From an uncultured Clostridia bacterium (lineage in GTDB: Bacteria > Bacillota > Clostridia > Oscillospirales > Oscillospiraceae), in contig CALLZZ010000322.1 of the NCBI GenBank assembly GCA_937858235.1, positions 1 to 14,998 on the forward strand: 14,998 nucleotides of DNA, written 5' to 3'. Shown one piece after another: positions 1 to 5,724 of this stretch. How positions within the stretch are numbered: position 1 is the first letter of the stretch; every line of letters begins with the position of its first letter. Made by a program: the position numbers and the translations under genes. The notes under the pieces were generated by a model. The model saw nothing but the letters and a program-made list of their open reading frames with translations. It did not search any database and was not told the origin of the DNA.

Positions 1-52
1 GGTTGCCTACTTCGTTCAAAGCTGTGAGGTGTTCGATGCAATTACCGAATAA
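1..52 (+). CDS. 3' end of an upstream gene, probably the effector-side component of the ABC-3C module (partial)
   Basis: Frame 2 of the window start reads VAYFVQSCEVFDAITE and stops with TAA at 50-52. This is an amphipathic, protein-like tail. It overlaps the start of the next gene (ATG at 36) by 17 bases, much like the 16-base overlap between the next two genes, which suits a translationally coupled three-gene module. In ABC-three-component systems the first gene usually encodes a fused effector plus a conserved C-terminal domain, so this may be its end. That identity is inferred from gene order only. Frame 1 stops earlier, at 25-27, and looks less protein-like. Confidence 0.45.
   Translation, partial: VAYFVQSCEVFDAITE
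26..31 (+). promoter_or_regulatory. Ribosome binding site deciding the start of the middle component
   Basis: GAGGTG lies here, and GAGG (26-29) ends six bases before the ATG at 36. It favours ATG 36 over the in-frame TTG at 3. The proteins of this family, as I recall them, begin with a sequence like MQLPNKLYSY, which matches translation from 36. Confidence 0.5.
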
Positions 53-266
53 GCTCTATTCATATGAAGAAAGCACCCTGGCTTTGCTGCCGAGGGTGCT
101 GAATGAAATGAGAAACGGGCCTGTCTCCGTAGGAGAACTGTATCTATCGATGAAGCGGAACCTTAAGGATCCTACGGATTTTCTATCCGCAATGGACTGC
201 CTTTATGCTCTGCGAGCTATAGACATGAATGATGACGGGGAGGTTTTCATATGCTTAAGGAAATGA
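36..266 (+). CDS. ABC-three-component system middle component (MC7-like small protein)
   Basis: A 76-residue cytoplasmic protein with no signal or membrane segment. It begins MQLPNKLYSYEESTLALLPR and contains a VGELYLSMKR segment and a DCLYALRAIDMNDDGEVFIC segment. This pattern matches my memory of the small winged-helix-like middle components of ABC-3C systems, most like the MC7 group that pairs with DUF2326 ATPases. Such proteins are thought to link the effector to the SMC-like ATPase. The start at 36 is chosen for its ribosome binding site and family fit; a TTG at 3 would add 11 residues. The gene overlaps the DUF2326 gene by 16 bases, implying coupled translation and a fixed subunit ratio. 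The neighbour strongly supports the assignment, but the exact MC subgroup is uncertain. Confidence 0.7.
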   Translation: MQLPNKLYSYEESTLALLPRVLNEMRNGPVSVGELYLSMKRNLKDPTDFLSAMDCLYALRAIDMNDDGEVFICLRK

Positions 267-1903
267 GATCCCCAGCCTTCAGGAAAGATGGCAAAGAAAG
301 ACCGCCGATAGTTTTCCACAAGGGATTGAATGTTGTCCTTGGAATGGAAAACGGGAAGAATTCAATAGGAAAGTCCTCTGCAATGCAGGCTATCGACTTT
401 GTGTTCGGAGGAAGCACATATATCAAAGGCGATGGTGTAAAGCATGTGGGACACCATACCGTTTTCTTCACGTTTGAATTTGACGGGCAGGAATACCGCT
501 TTGCAAGAAATACAGGAGAACCGGACATCATTCAAGTTTGTACGGACGGATATGTTCTGACCGGAGAGACGAAGGGCAAAAGCGAATTTGTTGAATGGTT
601 AAAAGAAAAATATAGCATCGACTATCCCGGTTTGTCCTTCCGATCCACACTGAGCAGTTTCTTTCGGATGCATGGAAAAAGCAATGTGAGCGCCCAAGAG
701 ACTCCGCTGTATGGTGTACGCGGCGACAGCATGCAGAAATCATTGGATCGGCTTGTCAAGCTCTTCGACCGATATAAGGACATTGAGGCTTTCAATAGCA
801 AGCTGAAGGAGCAGGACGATAAGCTCTCTGCATACAGGGCCGCTCAGAAGTATCAGTTTGTGTCTGACCTCGTAGGAGGCGATAAACAATATGAAGCAAA
901 TGCCGCCAAGATTCGCTCTCTGCAGGAGGAACTTGACAATCTCACTTCTGAGCAAGTGGAGGTGCATTCCGAAGAAAATATCGAAAAACAGCAGCAGAAG
1001 ACTGAGCTTCGTGGGCGAAGGCTTAAAATTGAGACGCAGATTGAGGCAAAGCAGCGCCGGTTGAAGCTTCTGGAAATGAGCCTCGAATATGGTCTATATC
1101 CGTCACAGGCCGATTTGGAATCCTTGCAGGAGTTCTTTCCTGACGTGAACATCAGGAAGCTTTACGAAGTGGAGAACTATCATCAGAAGCTTGCCAGGAT
1201 TCTCGATGACCAGTTTGAAAGCGAAAGACAGGCTGTTCTTGTTGAAATTGAGGATCTGGAAGAACAGCGAAAGGAAGTAAACGAGCAGATTAAGGAACTT
1301 GGATTTGTGGGAAACATCTCCAAGGAGTTCTTGGACAGGCACTCGGAGCTTAAGGGAACCATTGACGCACTGAAAACCCAGAACGAATCGTATCTGACGC
1401 TTCGTGATTTGAAGGAAGCGAAAAAGCTCGCGAACGATCAGCTGAAAAATGCCATCAGGCAGATCCTTACTGATATTGAACAGACCATCAACGCAAAGAT
1501 GGCCGAGTACAACAACACGCTGTATGCGGAGCACCATAATCCGCCGAAGCTGACAATCAAGGAATACAACAGCTTCACGTTTGAAACCAAAGGAGACGAC
1601 GGAACAGCAGCTGCCTACAAGGGAATGATCATATATGACCTTTCAGTACTGAACACGACAGGATTGCCAGCAATTGCGCATGATTCCCTCCTGTATGGTG
1701 ATCTGGGGTTCAAACTGGTTGAAGGAATCATGAAGCTGTACGAGCAGAACAAAAAGCAGATATTCATTTCCTTTGACAAACAGTCTGCACATACTCCTGA
1801 AACACAGCGGATTCTGGAAAGTCACACGGTTCTGAGGCTGGCTGATGGAACAGGGAAACTATATGGGCAGTCATGGGATACAGAGACAGAGGACGAGTCA
1901 TGA
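251..1903 (+). CDS. DUF2326 SMC/Rad50-like ATPase of an ABC-three-component system
   Basis: A 550-residue P-loop ATPase. The N-terminal half-site shows GLNVVLG followed by a Walker A at about residues 31-43, with GKNSIGKSS as its core, then IDFVFGG, which is the typical DUF2326 opening. Residues about 170-430 are rich in E, K, Q, L and R with heptad-like spacing and probably form the SMC-type coiled coil. The C-terminal half-site contains an AHDSLLYGD segment (H477-D478-S479) and IFISFDKQ (D509), the region expected to hold Walker B and nearby ATPase elements. In ABC-3C systems the ATPase is thought to sense invading nucleoprotein and release an effector activity; that role is family knowledge, not visible here. 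It overlaps the middle component upstream by 16 bases and the regulator downstream at ATGA. No frameshift is seen. Confidence 0.85.
   Translation: MLKEMRSPAFRKDGKERPPIVFHKGLNVVLGMENGKNSIGKSSAMQAIDFVFGGSTYIKGDGVKHVGHHTVFFTFEFDGQEYRFARNTGEPDIIQVCTDGYVLTGETKGKSEFVEWLKEKYSIDYPGLSFRSTLSSFFRMHGKSNVSAQETPLYGVRGDSMQKSLDRLVKLFDRYKDIEAFNSKLKEQDDKLSAYRAAQKYQFVSDLVGGDKQYEANAAKIRSLQEELDNLTSEQVEVHSEENIEKQQQKTELRGRRLKIETQIEAKQRRLKLLEMSLEYGLYPSQADLESLQEFFPDVNIRKLYEVENYHQKLARILDDQFESERQAVLVEIEDLEEQRKEVNEQIKELGFVGNISKEFLDRHSELKGTIDALKTQNESYLTLRDLKEAKKLANDQLKNAIRQILTDIEQTINAKMAEYNNTLYAEHHNPPKLTIKEYNSFTFETKGDDGTAAAYKGMIIYDLSVLNTTGLPAIAHDSLLYGDLGFKLVEGIMKLYEQNKKQIFISFDKQSAHTPETQRILESHTVLRLADGTGKLYGQSWDTETEDES
1888..1893 (+). 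promoter_or_regulatory. Ribosome binding site inside the DUF2326 gene serving the HTH regulator
   Basis: AGAGGA lies six bases before the ATG at 1900, which overlaps the DUF2326 stop as ATGA. This supports translational coupling of the regulator to the ATPase and decides against the in-frame ATG at 1873. Confidence 0.5.
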
Positions 1904-2184
1904 AGAGAAAAATGAGCTACAAGAAACTGTGGAAATTACTGATTGACAGAGACATGAAGAAAACGGACCTCAGGACAGGCGCAGGTATCAGTTCATCTTC
2001 TCTTGCCAAGCTCAGTAAGGATGAAAACGTCACGACTGATGTATTGCTTCGGATTTGCGATTCCTTAAACGTTGATTTAAAGGACATCGCTGAAACTGTA
2101 CCTGACGATGAACGGAATGAAGAAAGAACCGAATATCGTCGTCGGACGTCAAACTACTCTGCGAGCGTATCGACAATAAAATGA
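1900..2184 (+). CDS. Cro/C1-type helix-turn-helix regulator (XRE family, YozG-like)
   Basis: A 94-residue protein. Residues about 6-68 form a compact HTH domain: SYKKLWKLLIDRDMKKTDLR, then GISSSSLAKLSKDENVTTDV, then LLRICDSLNVDLKDIAE. This is the usual pattern of small Bacillota XRE regulators of the YozG/HTH_26 type. The last 25 or so residues are charged and arginine-rich (ERTEYRRRTSNYS) and look disordered, possibly adding DNA or RNA contact. The start at 1900 has its own ribosome binding site and an ATGA overlap with the preceding stop; ATG 1912 is an alternative. It lies between the ABC-3C module and the helicase-methylase set, so it may control expression of either or both. No operator could be identified. 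Confidence 0.85.
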   Translation: MKRKMSYKKLWKLLIDRDMKKTDLRTGAGISSSSLAKLSKDENVTTDVLLRICDSLNVDLKDIAETVPDDERNEERTEYRRRTSNYSASVSTIK

Positions 2185-2190
2185 AAAGCG

Positions 2191-2195
2191 AGGAG
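2191..2195 (+). promoter_or_regulatory. Ribosome binding site of the SNF2 helicase gene
   Basis: AGGAG in the 23-base gap between the regulator stop and the helicase ATG at 2208. The spacing is 12 bases, longer than the usual 5-9, so initiation may be moderate. No convincing promoter was found in the gap, which fits co-transcription with the genes upstream. Confidence 0.4.
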
Positions 2196-2207
2196 TAGCA
2201 TACAAAT

Positions 2208-5200
2208 ATGAGCAGGCTTGAAGACATCACTGCTGGCAGTACTGTAAGGGGAATTGTCGGCAATGAACCAGTAACCATCATTGCAGTGCAATGGTATGGA
2301 ACCGGTGTGATGGAAATTACATATAAAGATACAAAGGGAGTTCCGGGAACACAGCTCTTGTACCGAGAAAGTGAACCAAGCATAGAGGTGCTTTCACAGC
2401 ATCTTCCTTGGAGTTTTGATGCGGACGCGAATCAGATGAAGCTGGCGTCAGAGGCTTATAGAATTAGCCTTGCGCATCTTTTTGATCCCTACCTCGCTGT
2501 GCATACTTCAGCGGTTGAACCGCTCCCGCATCAGATATCGGCGGTTTATCAGGAGATGCTGCCACGCGTACCGCTTCGTTATGTGCTGGCGGATGATCCC
2601 GGCGCAGGCAAGACAATCATGACTGGTCTCTATATCAAAGAGTTGATGGCGCGAGGTGATTTGAAACGTTGCCTCATCGTTGCTCCCGGAAGCCTTGTTG
2701 AGCAGTGGCAGGACGAGCTGTTTTCTAAATTCAATATCAAATTTGAGATTCTGACTAACGACAGGATGGAATCTGCAGTCAGCGGGAATATTTTTACTGA
2801 AGTTGATCGCTGTATCTGCCGCATGGACAAACTTGCGAGAAATGATGATCTTCAAGCAAAGCTGAAGGTTTCCGAATGGGACCTTATTGTGGTCGACGAA
2901 GCTCATAAAATGTCGGCGACAGTCTGGGGTGGCGAGGTTAAATACACTCGTCGCTTCCAGCTTGGTAGACTACTTTCCAATATTACCCGGAACTATCTGT
3001 TGTTGACCGCTACGCCTCATAACGGCAAGGAAGAAGATTTTCATTTGTTCCTGTCGCTTATTGATCCAGATAGGTTTGAAGGCACACACAACACTTCCCA
3101 GCAGGCTGTGGATGTTAGTGATGTCATGCGCCGTCTTGTAAAAGAAGAACTTTTGAAATTTGACGGTACGCCACTATTTCCTGAACGTCGTGCCTATACG
3201 GTCAATTACGATCTGTCTCCGCAGGAGGCAAAACTATATCAGGCCGTAACAGAATACGTGCAGGAGGAGTTTAATCGCGCGGACAAACTGAACAACGAGC
3301 GGAAGGCTACAGTAGGATTTGCATTGACCATCCTTCAGCGCAGACTTGCTTCTTCTCCTGAAGCAATCTATCAGTCACTCCGTCGTAGACGCGAGCGGCT
3401 GGAACACCGGCTGGCAGAGGAACGACTCGGAAAGCGTGCTGACGAATATAAAAATCCCGACTGGGATGAAGACATGGACGATGACGATCTCTCCTCCGAA
3501 GAGCAGGAACAGATGGAGGAACAGGTCGTTGACCACGCTTCCGCCGCAGCAACAATCGCGGAGCTTGAGGCCGAAATCAAGACATTGAAGCGCCTTGAAA
3601 AAATGGCAAATGATGTTCGGGTAAGCGGTGTTGACCGCAAGTGGGAAGAACTTTCAAAACTACTGCAGGACAATAAGTTTATGTACGGTGAAAATGGTCA
3701 GAGGGAAAAGCTGATCATTTTCACAGAACAAAAAGACACTCTGAACTATCTGGCCGGGAAGATTCGCTCTCTCATCGGTGACGAAGAATCAGTAGTAACA
3801 ATACATGGCGGAATGCTCCGTAACGACAGAAGAAAAGTTGAAGAGCTGTTCAAGCAGGATGTTGGTGTTCGAATTTTGATTGCTACAGACGCGGCTGGCG
3901 AGGGTATTAATCTACAACGAGCACATTTGATGATCAACTATGATCTCCCTTGGAACCCGAATCGTCTTGAGCAGCGTTTTGGCCGTATTCACAGAATCGG
4001 ACAGACGGAGGTTTGCCATTGCTGGAATCTTGTAGCGTCTGAAACCCGTGAAGGATATGTATTCCAGCGACTTCTGACAAAACTTGAGGAGGAGCGTGAA
4101 GCTCTTGGTGGGAAGGTCTTTGATATCCTCGGGAAGATGACCTTCAACAATAGGCCGCTCCGAGATCTTTTGATAGAGGCAGTCCGCTACGGCAATGATC
4201 CGGAAGTACGAGCAAGGCTGAATCAGGTTGTTGATAAGTCTATGGACCCGGAGGTCTTCCGACAGCTGATAAAAGAAAACGCGCTGACCGATGATGTCAT
4301 GGACATCCATACAGTCAACGCGATAAAAGAGGATATGGAGCGGATCGAAGCCCATAAGCTACAGCCACATTTCATCGAAGCCTTCTTTGTTGAGGCGTTC
4401 AAAGGTCTGGGTGGGCGAATCCAGCCACGTGAAAAAGGCAGATATGAAATCACTTCTGTTCCCTATGCCGTGCGAAACCGCGATATGCAGATTGGTTTCG
4501 GAGAATCTGTTCTGAAGCGATATGAGCGTGTCTGCTTTGACAAGGAATACTGCACCATTCCCGGTAAGCCGCAGGCGGATCTGCTTAGTCCGGGACATCC
4601 TCTGCTCGAAGCTGTAATCGATATCGTTCGGGAGAAAAATGTTGATGTGATGAAGCGCGGTGCTGTTTTCATTGATGATGACGACTACAGCACAGACGCA
4701 CGATTACTCTTCTATATCGAAGATTCCGTGCAGGATGGCATTACTACGAAAGACGGGAACCGCCGAACTATCTCGAAACACATACATTTTGTAGAATTGA
4801 AAGAGGACGATACCGCTTCAAATGCAGGTTACGCACCGTACCTCGATTATCGCGCAGCGGAACCGGATGAATACACAGCGATTCATAATTGGATGCAGAC
4901 TCAGAATTGGTTGATGAGCGGAGTTGAGGACAAAGCAAAGGGCTATGCCATTCAAAATCTGATTCCGCAGCATTTTGCAGAAGTCAAAAAGCGCAAAGAA
5001 ACGATGCTGGATAAGACCGAAAAAGCAGTAAAGGAGCGGCTGACTGCCGAGATTCAGTATTGGGATTACCGTGCTGGCGAACTTGCGCAAAAAGAAGCAG
5101 CAGGAAAAACGAATGCAAAGTTGAATTCTAAACTTGCAGCCAGAAGGGCCGACGATTTGACAAACAGGCTGCAAAGTCGTCTTGCTGAAATTGAGAAGGA

Positions 5201-5717
5201 ACGCAGAATCTCTCCGATGCCGCCGATCATCACTGGAGGTGCGCTGGTGATACCGAAAGGCCTACTTCACAAGCTGACAGCTAAGCCTATGCCTGATACG
5301 TTTGGACAAGGTGATCGCCAGAGCGTGGAATATGCTGCTATGAATGCGGTCATTCATATTGAATCAGACTTGGGCTTTAGGCCGAGAGATGTGAGTGCAG
5401 AGAAATGTGGATATGATGTGGAATCATTCATTCCCGACAATATGCGCCAGCGTTTGAATTCGTATGCGCTCCGCTTTATCGAAGTAAAAGGCAGGCAGAA
5501 GGGTGCGACCACTGTCACCGTAAGCAAGAATGAAATTTTGACAGCTCTCAACAGGCCAGATGAGTTTATCCTGGCCATCGTAGAAGTAGACGGTGATAAA
5601 ACGCATACCATCTACCTGAAGCACCCGTTTAAGAATGCGCCGGACTTCACGGCGACAAGCATAAATTACGACATACAGGATCTGATCCGGGAGTCAGAAG
5701 TCCTGTATCAAAAGTGA
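2208..5717 (+). CDS. SNF2-family helicase/translocase with C-terminal DUF3883 PD-(D/E)xK-like domain
   Basis: An 1169-residue cytoplasmic protein with complete superfamily 2 helicase motifs. Walker A is GAGKT at residues 132-136, DEAH is at 230-233, motif III is TATPHNG from 267, and motif VI is RFGRIHRIGQ at 590-599, preceded by ATDAAGEGIN and YDLPWNPNRLEQ. This is the SNF2/RapA-like arrangement typical of double-stranded DNA translocases. A very acidic insert near residues 420-441 and a charged coiled region separate the two lobes. Residues about 1050-1165 match DUF3883: GYDVES with D1070, then IEVKG with E1092 and K1094, giving a D...ExK nuclease-like constellation. The architecture resembles DISARM DrmD, but DrmA, DrmB and DrmC are absent from this window. 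It sits seven bases upstream of the methyltransferase gene and probably provides DNA recognition, translocation or cleavage. Whether DUF3883 cuts DNA is unknown. Confidence 0.88.
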   Translation: MSRLEDITAGSTVRGIVGNEPVTIIAVQWYGTGVMEITYKDTKGVPGTQLLYRESEPSIEVLSQHLPWSFDADANQMKLASEAYRISLAHLFDPYLAVHTSAVEPLPHQISAVYQEMLPRVPLRYVLADDPGAGKTIMTGLYIKELMARGDLKRCLIVAPGSLVEQWQDELFSKFNIKFEILTNDRMESAVSGNIFTEVDRCICRMDKLARNDDLQAKLKVSEWDLIVVDEAHKMSATVWGGEVKYTRRFQLGRLLSNITRNYLLLTATPHNGKEEDFHLFLSLIDPDRFEGTHNTSQQAVDVSDVMRRLVKEELLKFDGTPLFPERRAYTVNYDLSPQEAKLYQAVTEYVQEEFNRADKLNNERKATVGFALTILQRRLASSPEAIYQSLRRRRERLEHRLAEERLGKRADEYKNPDWDEDMDDDDLSSEEQEQMEEQVVDHASAAATIAELEAEIKTLKRLEKMANDVRVSGVDRKWEELSKLLQDNKFMYGENGQREKLIIFTEQKDTLNYLAGKIRSLIGDEESVVTIHGGMLRNDRRKVEELFKQDVGVRILIATDAAGEGINLQRAHLMINYDLPWNPNRLEQRFGRIHRIGQTEVCHCWNLVASETREGYVFQRLLTKLEEEREALGGKVFDILGKMTFNNRPLRDLLIEAVRYGNDPEVRARLNQVVDKSMDPEVFRQLIKENALTDDVMDIHTVNAIKEDMERIEAHKLQPHFIEAFFVEAFKGLGGRIQPREKGRYEITSVPYAVRNRDMQIGFGESVLKRYERVCFDKEYCTIPGKPQADLLSPGHPLLEAVIDIVREKNVDVMKRGAVFIDDDDYSTDARLLFYIEDSVQDGITTKDGNRRTISKHIHFVELKEDDTASNAGYAPYLDYRAAEPDEYTAIHNWMQTQNWLMSGVEDKAKGYAIQNLIPQHFAEVKKRKETMLDKTEKAVKERLTAEIQYWDYRAGELAQKEAAGKTNAKLNSKLAARRADDLTNRLQSRLAEIEKERRISPMPPIITGGALVIPKGLLHKLTAKPMPDTFGQGDRQSVEYAAMNAVIHIESDLGFRPRDVSAEKCGYDVESFIPDNMRQRLNSYALRFIEVKGRQKGATTVTVSKNEILTALNRPDEFILAIVEVDGDKTHTIYLKHPFKNAPDFTATSINYDIQDLIRESEVLYQK

Positions 5718-5724
5718 GGACATT

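Noticed and set aside
2154..2182. Possible promoter before the helicase gene (TAAAAT at 2177-2182)
   Set aside because: No acceptable -35 hexamer sits about 17 bases upstream (it reads CTACTC), and the region is coding for the HTH regulator.
3307..3673. Open frames on the minus strand within the helicase gene and similar ones elsewhere
   Set aside because: They have low-complexity, arginine- or serine-rich translations typical of antisense shadows of a coding strand and no ribosome binding site or family resemblance.
2208..5717. Reading the locus as class 1 DISARM because the helicase resembles DrmD
   Set aside because: The SNF2 plus DUF3883 architecture is similar, but no DrmA helicase, DUF1998 DrmB or phospholipase-D-like DrmC is present in the window, and DUF499 and paired DUF1156 genes are not DISARM parts.
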